Assembly (NCBI GenBank): GCA_944472155.2
Contig: OX235273.1
Location: forward strand, 5,367,204-5,431,203
Source of the DNA: Trichobilharzia szidati
Taxonomy: Eukaryota; Platyhelminthes; Trematoda; Strigeidida; Schistosomatidae
Reading direction: 5' to 3'
DNA: 64,000 nucleotides
Made by a program: the position numbers and the translations under genes. The stretch's first letter is position 1, and each line of letters opens with the position of its first letter. The notes under the pieces are model-generated. The model made no database searches, was not told the origin of the DNA, and saw only the letters and a list, made by a program, of their open reading frames with translations. This document shows positions 31,290 to 42,832 of the stretch, piece by piece.

Positions 31290-31480
31290 AAGTTAGGTGA
31301 CGAATTGATACTAATTAGAGAAATACTGAGAACAAGGGAGTATTGAAGATTTATTTCGACCTATTTTTGAACTCTTTAACGGTTCGCATCCGTGGTCACA
31401 CTGCTAGGAATGGAACTCAGGACTTTCAGTTTACTAGGCGAACCTAAAGACTATTCAGATACTGGGTTGGAATCAAATGA
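31290..31480 (-). repeat. SINE-B, degenerate
   Basis: Inverted text AATTGATACTAATTAGAG, TATTTCGACC, GGAATGGAACTCAGGACTTTC and CAGTTTACTAGGCGAACC follow the SINE-B order on the minus strand. Confidence 0.5.
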
Positions 31481-32164
31481 CGTGTGAATTCTGACTCTTA
31501 CTTTGTTATTAATCTTCAGGAGTCCTCCATGTCCATCTACTTCTTCACATTCTTCTACACAGCTAATTACACTGGACGTTGTAAGCATGTTCACCAGTAA
31601 TGTGTAGCTGACCACTAACTGGTTTGGTTGATCAGAGGTGAGCATAAAATGATGAAATCTTTCAACTGTAAGCACAACCTTGAGCAAGTCATTTAACCCC
31701 ACGTGAATTAATGTTATCTAAAGGGTTACATTCAACCACCCTATCTTTTCTCCACTGAAGTATAGTAGAAGCTCTACTTACACATGGATGGAAACCTAAA
31801 CTGTGTATTCAAAAACGTTTTGCTGATCTTGTGCCTTTACTTTGGTCATAGTAATGTTTTTTTTTTAAATTTTATCTCTTGAATTCATCCCACTCCACTT
31901 CATCTCCACCTTCTTTGTTGTTATCCTCATGGCATTTTCAATTTTGGATAACACCCGAGCTAATTTTCAAATCTCAATGACAATCATCCGCAGGAATATA
32001 TTCCAGTAGTTTAAATAATATCATTTCTAAATACGGTATAATAAAACTTCGTTTAGTTTTTCCTACTGAAAGTGAAATCAGGACAAATCACAGAATGAGA
32101 TTAATGGCGAATCAAATCTAATGGACCTATTTTACTTCGATTTTATAGTAGACCGAAAGTAAGC
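31481..32164. other. Unassigned sequence
   Basis: No gene or element was recognised. Confidence 0.4.
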
Positions 32165-32301
32165 CAATCGTTTCGCTTCCAGGAACACCGACATATAATC
32201 TGTCTAAAGAACTTTTCAGAAAATTAAATTACCTAACAGAATCATGCGACCATTCTGCCAGTTAGTCAATCCAATTTTTAGAGAAAATCAAAGACATCCA
32301 A

Positions 32302-32505
32302 GTGGATGACAATGGAATAATGGTGTCGTCTGATGATTTCACAGCATTATATACTTCAAGTAGTCCAAAACCAGCCAAAGAAACTATGCAAAAATTACTC
32401 TATATTGATGAAAACATAAAAACGCAACGTCCAACTTGGATGATGGAACTCATAGAATTGTGTCTTACAACATACTTCCAATTCAATACTCAAGTATACG
32501 AATAG
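32302..32505 (+). pseudogene. PLE-D reverse-transcriptase palm fragment
   Basis: Open frame covering the SSDDFTALY block (usually SFDVxxLFT in PLEs) up to QFNTQVYE, ended by a TAG just before KGRPMGSSS. Confidence 0.7.
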
Positions 32506-33136
32506 ATAAAAGGAAGACCAATGGGATCATCGTCCGTATCAGGATTAATAGCTGACGTTGTCATGCAAAGACTAGAATTAATAGCTCCACTTATAATTAA
32601 ACCAAAACTCTGAGTACGCTATCTAGATGATACATTGTGATAACTAAAAGAAATGGTTTGTAATATATCCATAAATTAATAAACAACATATCTGAAGACG
32701 TCAAATTCACAAAAGAAGAAAAATTAGACAACAAAATCCCATTTCTAGATGTTTTCATCATGAGAACTAACACAGGAAATTGAGAGACACAAATATATAG
32801 AAAATCAACGCACACAGACCAAATACTCAATTATAGTAGTAATAACCCAATTACCCGCGAAAGAAACTGTGTGCAGACATTGTTTAAAAGGGTTCAAACA
32901 CACTGTAGCACTATAGTGTTGAAGAGAATGGAGGAGAATGGATATCCTCACAATTTCATCAAAAAGTGTTTAAAGTCAAATCAAAACACCAACAAGAAAC
33001 CATCATCAAAGACTACAAGAAAATTCATTCTACTGTATATAAAAACTATCTCTGAAATAACAGCTAGAATATTAAAACCGTTGGAAATAGATATATCACA
33101 CAAGTCAACCAACCAGCACAATCACTTCATTCGATA

Positions 33137-33331
33137 TTGTGCAAACGAAAATATTTAAAAGAAAAAGAAGATAAGCACAATACTGTTTACAGAATAAACT
33201 GTATGGACTGCAATATACAGTACATCGGTCAAACTGGGCGTCCCCTTCGAATCAGAATTCAAGAACACAAACTGGCTTTGAAAAGACATGATATATATTC
33301 CTGTTCCACATCAATACATGTAGATAATTAA
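33137..33331 (+). pseudogene. PLE-D GIY-YIG nuclease core
   Basis: VYRINCMDC, QYIGQTGRPLRIRIQEHKLA: YIG, Arg and Glu positions are present. A TAA ends the frame after HVDN, before the usual HQFDDWKNVEIL. Confidence 0.75.
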
Positions 33332-33654
33332 GAACATCAATTTGATGATTGGAAGAATGTAGAAATTTTAGACAGAGGAAACACCAAAAGTGTAGTCAGG
33401 GGATTCCTATAAGCCTCGTACTCAAATTAACCAGCTAGCGATTAACAAACTTGTTAATATAGACCAAATCTACCCACTAATAAGAAATAAATCATGTCAA
33501 AAAAACTCCCAAGTCAATAAAAAATGATCATCACAGATGTAAATTGACTACCAGTCACGACAGTGGTTGCCAGGAGACACAATTCTATCATCATTCGTGG
33601 AGAATTTAAATCAGTTCATTTTATGCTAAAACTTGCGCTGAAGGGAGATATTGT

Positions 33655-33712
33655 ATAGAAAGTGGACGACGAAAGCTCCGCAATTAAACCAATCAGCTCA
33701 GGGAACCCAACT
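33655..33712 (+). repeat. IR-69 family arm, single copy
   Basis: GTGGACGACGAAAGCTCCGC, then AATTAAACCAATCAGCTCAG and GGAAC match the right arm of the inverted repeat at 40127-40195 with several changes. Confidence 0.65.
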
Positions 33713-33744
33713 AACTGAAAGTGAATTCCACAGATCAATCTGCA

Positions 33745-34065
33745 ATATTTATTTTTAAATAGAATTAGCAACAAGAAACTCACTCAATGAACCAACCAAC
33801 AGCATATTCTTCAACAAACGTGCCGAAGAAAATCCAGATGCATTGGACACATGCTGAAGAGACCTCTGGGTTACATCATGTGCTAGGCAATCGCTCGAGT
33901 GGGACCCTTATAGGAAAGGACGGCTTGAGCGTGGGTTCTTGGAGGGGGAGATCGTGTGGGGAGGAGGAGATGAGAACCAATAGGGAATCTTGGAGTCATT
34001 CAAAGAGAACTTCAGAGAACAGGATGAACTGAAGGTGTACTGCTGAAGCCCTATGTTCCTGCGTC
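33745..34065 (+). mobile_element. RTE-A LINE 3'-end fragment
   Basis: ATTAGCAACAAGAAACTCAC, the WSYEE-like region (GAGTGGGACCC), GGAGATGAGAACC and the tail CTGAAGCCCTATGTTCC match the last 320 bp of RTE-A. Confidence 0.75.
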
Positions 34066-34235
34066 GATTTAGGTGGCTGGCACATGTACTAGGCATGTCT
34101 GTTCACCAACTTCATCAACGAATAATATTTCCTGAATTCATGTACGTTGGTTAGACCAAAAATACTGTGTTAATTGATAAAATCAATAAGCTGTGAAAGG
34201 GAGAAGGTACATTTCAATATCTGGTGAATACCAAA
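34066..34235 (+). mobile_element. RTE-B-like short fragment
   Basis: CGATTTAGGTGGCTGGCACA reads RFRWLAHVLGMSVHQLHQR, the counterpart of RLRWLGHALRMPSHRLPRQ. It is truncated at both sides. Confidence 0.5.
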
Positions 34236-34316
34236 GAAAGTCCCCAGTACTGTCAACTAGTTTGCAGTGGTTCTCCAAATGAAGTCACTTCGTGATAAAA
34301 CTTGAAAGGGATTGAG
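34236..34316 (+). repeat. SINE-B 3' end
   Basis: CCCCAGTACTGTC, GCAGTGGTTCTCC and CGTGATAAAACTTG match the 3' part of SINE-B. Confidence 0.45.
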
Positions 34317-35004
34317 TCTCCCGTAAACGAACACTCAAAGAGTAGATGGTCTAACTGCAGTTCATTGGCGAATGTAGGTCAAAAGTGGCGCATATTTATT
34401 CACTTTATGGCATTTTTTATTTACTTATTCCCTCTATTACTGTCATATTCGCTTAATGAAGTGTCGTCTTATATGCAAAGTCTACATCGACTCCTTATTC
34501 AGGTTAAATAAAGCTTTACTTCACTTAAAACTTGTCTAAGTTCGAACTATTGATGCACCACAAGCACAAGAGTAAATTTCAGCTCTTGACACTCATCAAG
34601 CGCAAACGCACCAATTACTTTGGCACGCTAAGTTAGAACAAGACAATGAGACCAGTTGATTAATCCCGAATTCATGATAAAAAGCGTTGAATGAAGTCCA
34701 TTGATGTTATGTTAAACAGGATATCTGGTTACATTTAGGTGAGGTTGGAGAAAGAATCAGCAAAAGTAAATCATGTGTGGATACATATCATTACTATTAT
34801 CTTATGCATATTTACTCAGTAATTTTTATTGCCACTGAATTCACTTTTCGACAGTGCAGGTACGGCAGTACAGCTTGAGAAAAGAAATCTGATTTCAACA
34901 AACAGAAGCTGTATTTATCCTTATGAATAAATTGGTATATAGGTATTGTCAAACCGAACAGAGAGGTGATTTCTCCATTATGGATAAATGTTACTTTGAT
35001 AACA
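34317..35004. other. Unassigned sequence
   Basis: No recognised gene or element. Confidence 0.4.
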
Positions 35005-36310
35005 TCACACAGTGTTGTTATACAGTAATATTTACTGATGATCACGTTTCGAGCACAATTTATCACTGCTCATAATCATATCCAGTCACTCACACAACTT
35101 TCCTGCTTCATTTATCTACATGAGTAAAAATTGATGATTAGACATTTGAATAAAATCTTAATAAGATAAGGTACATTCAGAAATAATAATATTAGTGTTA
35201 TTAATCAAATATACCATCAGATGGGAAATAACATGTTTTTACAGTCAAAATAAGTAACTTGTTAGAATGTTATAATGTCAGTTAAATACATTTTAACACT
35301 ATTTATTATCCTCCTCTTATTTGACTGGTGATAACAATATCTTCCATGTCGTTACTATTTGCGTTGTGTCATTTCTGTTGCATGTGTTGGGTGAGTAGAC
35401 TCAATGAACCAGGATTCAGTAATCAACCTCTCCCTTTCTCCACCTACTTATATCACTCTTTAGAATTTCGACTCTGTCCCACCCACTCTATTATGTGGTT
35501 GTGTGTTAATGCATGCACTGCAATGTAGTGCTGAGCTTCTTTTAAACTACTCATCTTCGCGGCGTCAATCATTCTAACCTTTGCTAAATCCTTATGTTCC
35601 AACAATCTCACTACCCCCGACCTACTAGTTTGACCTATGTAGTTGACTCAATTCACATTCATTGCAAGGTATTTTGTAAATTATATTATTTCTGTTGTCT
35701 AGTTAAGTGAACTGGGTCCCATAGCCTACAGAGCTTGTCCTAACTGAATGAGTTTGTAGGTCTAAATGCCACCCTAATTCCTGCTGTGTTAGGAATCCTA
35801 CGACGTAGAATGTCAGATGCCGAAAAAAATACTTTACATGCCTTATATTCTGTCTTATTTATGTTATCATTATTTGGTTTCGTTATTATTTTTATTTGGC
35901 TTTTAGGATAGTTAGTTATTTAACACCACCACTCCCCTTTCTATTTGTTTCATTTCATCATTTAGGTCTTTTTTGTACTATTTGGTGCTACTGTATTCAG
36001 TTCACATTATAACATTCTAAAAAAATTATTGCATGTGATTGATAACACTAATATGATTATTTTCGAATGTACATTATCCTATATTGATCTTTATTCAAAT
36101 GTATAATCGCATCAATTTTTACTCATGTATATAAATGAAGCAAGAAAGTTGTGTGAGTGACTGGATATGATTATGAGCAGCAATAAATTGTGCTTGAAAC
36201 GTCGTCATCAGTAAATATAACTGCTCAACACTTTGTGTTTTATCAAGATAAAATCTTATCCGTAATGGAGTTATACTCTACTACAGTGCTCAAGTTTTAT
36301 CCTAATATCC
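35005..36310 (-). mobile_element. PLE-A-derived element lacking RT, with ~197-bp inverted ends
   Basis: The ends 35005-35201 and 36042-36237 are inverted copies of each other, estimated by eye at 85-90% identity (both contain TCACACAACTTTC and ATTTGAATAAA), and resemble the PLE-A terminal repeat. Between them, minus-strand remnants of the PLE-A endonuclease region (35380-35900: GTTTGACCTATGTAGTTGAC, ATGCCACCCTAATTCC) match 28010-28310. No RT sequence is left. Confidence 0.65.
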
Positions 36311-36594
36311 ATAGTGGTGATTTACATTTACGATAGTAAGTATACAGATACTGCTTGTGAAATTCACTTGTCATTAGTCTTTAATATGATTGCCAATAGA
36401 TGAGTTATTCAATGGTTTATGTCAGTGTGATTTGTTTTAACTAAATAAACTTGAGTAAAAATCTCAAGCAGCCGATTTGAAAACAATTGACCTAAATGAG
36501 ATGATTGAGTAGAATAAGGACAGCAGTGAAACAACCAAGTGGAATACTAACAGCTACTGCCTTCCCCCGCCAGCACTCCGTCCTATGTGCATTA
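36311..36594. other. Unassigned sequence
   Basis: No recognised feature. Confidence 0.35.
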
Positions 36595-36830
36595 GTAAAT
36601 CACACAGATACAAGAGTCTGATATATGATGATATGATTATGAGCAGTACATTGTTTTCCAGGTTTAATCCAGTTGCTATTATTATAACTGTATCACTGCG
36701 TGTGAAAAATCAGACAAACTTACTGAATAAAAAATTATTTCAAACTTGGAGACATTTAAACACCGGGGTCATACTGACTGAATGAAACTTGCGTGGGAAA
36801 GTTGTCATCTTTAAAAGTTTATGAGGTGAA
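36595..36830 (+). repeat. PLE-A terminal-repeat scrap
   Basis: GATGATATGATTATGAGCAG is shared with the PLE-A terminal repeats at 15176 and 36165. The rest is diverged. Confidence 0.4.
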
Positions 36831-37446
36831 GGAAAGTTTGAAGGCAGAAATGCAGCCACAAGTGATTACTTATGCTCCTGTTGTGAGATAGGCTTAATAT
36901 TCACATCACTACAGGGTGACATTAATGAATGTTTGATGGTTTCTGTGTGAATTTCTCTGATAGTAACTTGTATATGAGATGATTCACAAACTGATACTGG
37001 AAGTTGTATTCCAACTGATCGAGAGAGATCGATAATGTGACATTAATGATAATAATAATGATAGCTTTATTCTGAAAAGGGTTAATATAATGTTTAACGA
37101 CAGAAGACAAGGGACAGGAAAAATATCGTTTATTGAGAAACTCAAGAGGTATTTATAGATTTTTATGTACATTATTATTAGCGTTACTGTCAACAGAGAA
37201 GCAACGTCTTCTGATTGGTTGTTTTCTTGCTCAAGGTTATTCTGGACAGCTTGTGACCGTTTCTTAGAAAGTAAAGCCATATATCTGCGAATCACATTTG
37301 CACACCTTAAGTCTACTATGAATGGTTGCTGAGTTCCTCAAAATTAAGCTTCGTTACTGTTTATTTTTCTCATGACTCCATTACGGGACGAAACATTGAC
37401 GTAAATTGTTGTCTACAATTTTTGGCTTGCAGCTAACTGTCATCAC
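36831..37446. other. Unassigned AT-rich sequence
   Basis: No recognised gene; an ATAATAATAATG run lies at about 37049-37060. Confidence 0.4.
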
Positions 37447-37500
37447 AAATGTACAAAATTTTTAGCGGAAGTTATTGGATGATATTTTCCCCTTGGCCAG
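37447..37500 (+). repeat. Repeat U, short fragment
   Basis: AATGTACAAAATTTTTAGCG and GGATGATATTTTCCCC match the start of repeat U at 12057-12105. Confidence 0.5.
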
Positions 37501-37794
37501 GACGATTCACTGATAGGAGATCGTATGGCACAGTTCTGTTTGACTTGAAGTGCTAACTAGTCAACCACTGTGATATCTCTTCTTCGTCTTAGAGATATTT
37601 GTGACATTTTGTTGAATGCCTATTATGAAATTTCCAGGAGTACATTCTATGAACCAAGGACACCACTCAGAAATGATCATTTCATGTACTGGGGTAAGCT
37701 GCTATCGAGGATGATACTTTTTAATGGAAACTTGCAAATCAGCAGGTTTTAAATATTTTAAATACTCGCCACAGTAAACAATACTATTAAAAAT
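37501..37794. other. Unassigned sequence
   Basis: No recognised feature. Confidence 0.35.
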
Positions 37795-38400
37795 TCTAGA
37801 AAAAAGATCGGCTATAGCAATGCATGTGATAGACAGCGGACATAAGATTGATTTCGACAATGTCGAAATTCTTGGAAGAGGATTTCATTCACATAAAGAA
37901 AGGTTGCCCTCTGGACCATTGCACACTTTAACCACATAGAATGCAGTGAATAGGAAAGAAGGGATAAACTTATCACCTTTATGGCAAACTTTAATAAAGC
38001 AAGACAGATGAAAAAGCAACAAAACCTCTGTGAGCCTCTGTGACCTTCTAAAAAAATGTTTTATGATGTTTATCACATGTGAATTGACGTCTTTCCATAT
38101 GATAAATAACATACACACTCATACAGAACTAATCCTTACAAATCAACTATAGAAAAATATACACACAATAACAATTTGACATTAGTCATTACAAATATAT
38201 GATGACTGCTTTCTATTGGTAAAAATGTTCATGGACAAATGACCTTCAAATAAACTGATTTCAATTTATGTAAAATTTTTGACTATATATTTTGATGATT
38301 AATAAAAATCCGAACAAATCTGCTGAAGAAGCTGTGGCAGCTTACACAGGGAAACGTTCAGGAAACAGATCTTGTTTTGATTTTCTTAACACGCTACGAT
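37795..38400 (+). mobile_element. PLE-D 3' end with terminal hammerhead-like motif
   Basis: HVIDSGHKIDFDNVEILGRG then FHSHKERL is the PLE-D endonuclease tail (compare AIESGHKIDFD and FRNHKERL at 30.1 kb). The 3' end near 38325-38375 contains CTGAAGA, a CTGTG/CACAG stem, GGAAAC and GTTC, a hammerhead-like order with imperfect pairing next to the core. Confidence 0.65.
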
Positions 38401-38418
38401 TAATTTAAATAATTTATA

Positions 38419-38720
38419 ATGAATCACTCTGACTTGGCGCTAAAATTAATCCCGGAAGTTCGTAATACTTACGGTATGGAAACTTATAATACTATTAGGA
38501 GTCATATTTCACCAGATGTAAACAAACTGAATAAGAGAAATTGTATAGAATATATTGATGGAGGTTTTCAGTATCGGAATTTCCAAGCAGGCAGTTCATA
38601 TACAGTCACTGTGGAAGTCTGCAAATTCTGGATCTTCAACGCCAGTGTTATGTGACGATAAGTGTACATCTATAAAAATCGGTGATACCTAGTTGGTCAC
38701 TTGTCTGACTAACATGAACA
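38419..38720 (+). pseudogene. Possible decayed protein-coding fragment (Fn3-like ending)
   Basis: A 78-codon frame ends in YRNFQAGSSYTVTVE, which resembles the closing strands of a fibronectin type III domain (x-Y-x-V-x-V). After a one- or two-base shift the next frame reads SANSGSSTPVLCDD and KIGDT before a stop. This suggests a broken exon or retrocopied gene piece rather than noise. Without splice evidence or a second match the call is weak. Confidence 0.3.
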
Positions 38721-38875
38721 AAGTCAATATTTATACAGTTTATATTCCAAAGCTGTATGCTTTTACATACATGGCGAAAAGCGATCAACTAACTGAGCCG
38801 CAGAATCCACAAATTTTGCAGGTGAGACACTATAGGATAGAAGCTGAACACTCTATAAAGTATTTTCAATGGTAA

Positions 38876-39862
38876 TGTTTACTCAGAATGCTTCACCGCG
38901 CTAGGCTGAAATCAATTACAAAATATTGCGAAATAGGAGACAGTGGTGGTGATTAGTCATCATAATAGATTCGTAGCATGTGGGGTAGGAAAAACTGACA
39001 AGTCAGTTTAAGGTTATAAAAGTGTCAGGTGAGTGAGTGGCTGGTGCAAAGTGGTATGTATTAAACAGGAGGTAGTAAGACTGCAATGAGAGGTTCAGCA
39101 TAAAATGACGAATGTGCGAAATGGAACAAGTGGAGGTATATGTTGAGAAAAGAGATAATATCAATAATAATAAGTCCGGATAGTATAAATGGAAAATTCG
39201 ATAGTATTGAGAGAATGTTTGAATGAAGGGTATAAATTATGTCGCATATTAATAATAATAATTGTAATAATAAGCAAAGGAAAAAACCAATAAGGTTAAG
39301 AGGAAGAAGCACTGTTGGTGAGAAGAAGAATCATCAATCCAAGTTTAGCCACGGTAGGAACAGCGTCTGGACGTGTTCATTTTGGATACAAAGTCCCGGT
39401 TTAGTCGTTCTTATTGCAACAGCTTCAGCTATGTGTAGCGGACGTGTGTAAGCGAACTTTACGTGATAACAACTTCGGAATTGGGTATATAACCCTGAAA
39501 GCTGTGTTGACGTCGATGCTATGTCTAATACTGACCAAATGTGATAGGATCAAGCTTTATATGCACTTAATTTCCCCTCCCCCTGCTGAACCAAGCTGCT
39601 AAGTGTTCTTCAACCCGGTAGACAAACCTGCCTAATCGTACACCCGATATAACTTGAATCACAGGAACAGTTGAAATGGTATATTCATGAAGAGCGGCTA
39701 AGGTTAGGTAAGACATCTTTCAGTTACTGGATAAACAGTGGACGGCTACGGAAGGATAAACACAGACGTGCAGAGCAGAAAGTTTTCCTTATCACCGTGG
39801 TTATACGTTGCGATAGAATCATTACAGGAGTATCTCTCCTGAATTGTAGACGCAAAATTTCT
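38876..39862. other. Unassigned sequence
   Basis: No recognised element over about 1 kb; a basic, low-complexity open frame at 39239-39451 has no family features. Confidence 0.4.
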
Positions 39863-40262
39863 TGTGCGTCGGTGGCACAGCGGCACATGGTCCGAGGTTC
39901 AACCCCCTGCCGACGCACACCTGATATCTATGGTCGGCCTGCAAAATTTGGGCTACCGATATCAGATGCTGAAAATTCCATATATGTGAAATAATAGAGA
40001 AGATTTGTAGCTCAGGTGGATGATTTGGAATTAAAAGTGTTCTCTGAGCTGGTTGGTTTAGTCGCGAAGCTTTCGTCGTCCTTCCGGACAACATCTTAAG
40101 CGCCATATTTAGCACAGAGTGAAATGAAGATGTTGTCCGGAAGGACGACGAAAGCTTCGCGACTAAACCAACCAGCTCAGAGAACACTTTTAATTGCAAT
40201 TCCATACATGTACCAAAAATACTGTGTGGTTTCAAGCTATAATCAAAATAAAAAATCAAAAA
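39863..40262 (+). repeat. SINE-D, tRNA-like, split by an insertion
   Basis: Head GTGCGTCGGTGGCACAGCGG with B box AGGTTCAACCCCC, then GCACACCTGATATCTATGG, AATTTGGGCTACCGAT, GAAAATTCCATATATGT. The unit resumes at 40198 with ATTCCATACATGT, then ACTGTGTGGTTTCAAGC and an A-rich end. The repeated ATTCCATAYATGT at both borders looks like a target duplication around the insert. Confidence 0.7.
40029..40195. repeat. Perfect 69-bp inverted repeat (IR-69), 29-bp loop
   Basis: Arms 40029-40097 and 40127-40195 are exact reverse complements over all 69 bases; the spacer is 40098-40126. The left arm starts AATTAAAAGTGTTCTCTGAG and ends GGACAACATCTT. Single diverged arms occur at 6463-6540 and 33655-33712. 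Perfect arms imply a recent origin or maintenance, or an assembly/fold-back sequencing artefact. Confidence 0.9.
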
Positions 40263-40552
40263 AAATAAAATTTAATTTTCTATTTCCTGTTGATGGATTA
40301 ACGAAATACACATTCGAGATTCCATCACTGGTCAGCAGCCAGAAAAGGTGACAACATACCAATCATTAGAAATCGTCGAAGCATCTATACAAGCAATCAA
40401 CATATAAAAAATGACCAAAAGTTATAGTCTAATATAATCAATCAACAGAGAAACAGAGGAGTAAAACGGTTATAGAAATGCTCAATGACTATGAAGGTAT
40501 GTATAATTGAATGTATGAAAATGGGGCGGTATTAAAATTTTCACTTTTGTAA
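40263..40552. other. Unassigned sequence
   Basis: No recognised feature. Confidence 0.35.
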
Positions 40553-40640
40553 CCTGATTGGTGGATGATGAATAGCAGTGGAATCCAGGATGCGCATTTC
40601 GTCCAACCTAGGACTCATCAACTCGATATAAATAAGCGTA
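40553..40640 (-). repeat. SINE-A 3' fragment with degenerate hammerhead
   Basis: Minus strand: TTGATGA (C3 changed to T), stem II GTCC/GGAC around TAGGTT, GAAA, self-pairing ATGCGCAT as stem III, then C and CTGGATTCCACTGC. The 5' half of stem I is lost (CGAG in place of CCAG). The end CATCCACCAATC matches the other SINE-A copies. Confidence 0.65.
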
Positions 40641-40881
40641 TCGATGGGGGAAATCTAAATTGAATTAAATGATTGACTGAATGTTGCTTACTGAGAATAA
40701 GTTGATTGATACACTTGAGGACAAATTCCCTATGACTTTTAATTGGGAAAAATTTTCCATGATTGAATAAATGTCTTAAATTAGTTAGAGCGAAAAATTG
40801 TGATTTCAGTAAATTATTCTTCAGGTTCTACATTTAGAGATCGATATTTAGTTAGTTTTTCATTAACGTTTAAAATATGCG

Positions 40882-41235
40882 TAATCAGAAAAGATCAGCA
40901 ACAGAGATCTCTGGCAATGAGCGAACCAACCAGGAACCGATTGTGAAACAAATATACAGGAAGAAATGGAGATGGATTGGCCATACTCTGAGGAAACAAT
41001 CCATCAAGTGACATCACTAGACAAGCCATTGCTCGATTCGAACCCAAAAGGGAAGCGGCGAGTTGGTCGTCAGTGCAAGGGTGACTTGGAAGAGGTCATG
41101 TGAAGAAGAGATGAAAACGTGTGGGCAGACTTGGAGCCAGGTGAAGACTCCAGCCGAGAACCGAACGCAATGGAGACGCACGCCTGAAGCCCTATGTTCC
41201 TTTAGGAATTAAAGGAAACAATAATATAATAATAA
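40882..41235 (+). mobile_element. RTE-A LINE 3'-end fragment
   Basis: AGAAAAGATCAGCAACAGAG, ACCAACCAGGAACCGATTG, GGAAGAAATGGAGATGG and tail GAAGCCCTATGTTCC, then GGAATTAAAGGAAAC with AATAATATAATAATAAC. It is almost the same as 48600-48958, showing two recent 5'-truncated insertions. Confidence 0.85.
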
Positions 41236-41294
41236 CAATGAGAATATGAGATAAAATGAGGTGAAATAATTCAATGATATATGTATATATAATC

Positions 41295-41530
41295 AACCAA
41301 AGTACAGGTATTAGGTGGTTGAAGGCAATTGGCAGGAAACCTAGCCTCACCTAGGTTTCTTGCCAGCTGGCACTCGCCAGTCAGCGAGGCAGGCATGTCT
41401 GTCACCACTTTGAATTAACTCATGTCCCTCCTTCTGAGATTTGAACCTATGTCACCCATTGAGTGCTACAGTCAGCCACTGAGTTACCTATTCGTGCTCG
41501 CGATTGACTTCCTGTAGGACTGTATCGGAT
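41295..41530 (-). repeat. SINE-E, tRNA-like, with terminal hairpin
   Basis: Minus strand: AATAGGTAACTCAGTGGCTG (A-box region), AGGTTCAAATCTC (B box), GGGACATGAGTTAATTC, GACAGACATGCCTGCC, then the hairpin GAAACCTAG/CTAGGTTTC. The hairpin coincides with the left edge (41333) of the duplicated block. Only these two identical prints of the unit are in the window. Confidence 0.55.
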
Positions 41531-42012
41531 AATTTTCATTGGACATTAGTTATTAACTAGTGTAATGTGTCTAATCCTTTGTTTCGTGCAGACTGAACTC
41601 TATCAGTCAAGTTTGTAATGTGGCCACCATTCTAGGTGTCCAATGAAAAGCATCTAATATAGTCGTACAGGAGGTCTACAGAGAGAAATAAACCAACGAA
41701 TGGGATAGGTCAGAGGTAAGTTGAACGGGTGACAAATAGCAATAATAATGATGGTGAAATGAAAACGATGGTGTGGTGTAAACTTAAAAGTATTATCGGT
41801 GAACGATTATCAAATAATAATAATGAATTTAGTGAAGTGAAATGAACAGGATTTTGTAAATATGATGACAAGCTAGAAATGCATTACTTAAACCTAAGGT
41901 AACAAAATCATAAGAAAGGTCATGAAGTCGTAAAAGGTAAGATATGAACGTTTGTCAGTGAAACAAATAGAAAGAAGAAGAAAAGAAGAACTGCGATAGG
42001 AATTTAAAGTGT
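41531..42012. other. Unassigned sequence
   Basis: No recognised element. CATTGGACATTAG and CTAGGTGTCCAATG form a small imperfect inverted pair at about 41538-41646. Confidence 0.35.
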
Positions 42013-42660
42013 TTATGTTTGTTGAGGATTTGTTGGCCTTATTTTAGGCCAAGGTAAACATAGCGGTTGAACATACTTCTTATGCATATAAGGACCCGGT
42101 CTTCTGGTACTGGTTGCTACCGCTTCAGCTACTGATAGAAGACGCAGTCGATCTCCGCTAGATAGACTAGTAGGAACGCGAAAATTAACTGAAAATGCCT
42201 GGTCAGGTTTCCTTGAGTATCCAGTATCTACCAAGTAGGCTAAGACTGCACTATTTACGCATTTGGTTACCCCTTTGCTGAACTATACAGGGACATGTTC
42301 ATGTGCTCGCATGGATAAAGCTCTCTGACTACGGCCAATGTAACTAGCTCCAGTTGTGAGCAATTTCATTCATAGATACACATCAGGGAGGCCATCTCTG
42401 GTAATTTATCCTTGATTCGTTGTGTGTGTACCAGTGTAGTTGAGAAGCTGAGTACCAGTTTAGCTGCAGGAAATGTTCCCTCAACTACCCTGTTAAGTCG
42501 ACATTTTATAATGTCAACTGCTATCTCCCCTTTATAAATTAACTTAAGATACGAAGATTTCTTATCTAAAATATCCATTGTTACCCTATTTTCTCTGGAT
42601 TTGAACAAAACAAGAACTACAGTTTTAGCAGAATAAAATGGTACCATCTTTTATTTCGTT
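42013..42660 (-). pseudogene. PLE-E C-terminal region with GIY-YIG endonuclease
   Basis: Minus strand from the right: SSYLKLIYKGEIAVDIIKCR, LNRVVEGTFPAAKLVLSF, LPEMASLMCIYE, a TGA, then in other frames SYIGRSQRALSMRAHEHVPV and from 42234 VDTGYSRKPDQAFSVNF and KKYVQPLCLPWPKIRP. YIG, Arg and EH are readable, so the nuclease core is recognisable but frames are broken. Its first 48 bp (42600-42647) are an inverted copy of 44063-44110. Confidence 0.7.
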
Positions 42661-42832
42661 GCCTTCTCGTCAGCTGCTTACAGGGGAAAGACATTATTAA
42701 ATATATCTACAAAAACAATTATAACATACTTGCACAGAGTTCATTTTCAAACAAAAATCAATCAATCCATATATGCATACAATAATATATATTTATGTAT
42801 AAAATATTAAACACTATTCCGATCAGTAATGA

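Larger units (their letters stand above)
32165..33540 (+). mobile_element. PLE-D, RT through endonuclease, heavily mutated
   Basis: The longest PLE-D. Order: PTYNLSKELFRKLNYLTES, DIQVDDNGIMVSSDDFTALY, TYFQFNTQVYE, KGRPMGSSSVSGLIADVVMQ, VRYLDDTL (catalytic box, YLDD), a decayed thumb, HNTVYRINCMDCNIQYIGQT with GRPLRIRIQEHKLALKRH (GIY-YIG nuclease), WKNVEILDRG. Many stops and shifts. The N-terminus and 3' end are not clear. Confidence 0.8.

Noticed and set aside
39239..39451. A small basic protein gene
   Set aside because: Low-complexity Asn/Lys run, no family features, no start context or neighbouring exons.
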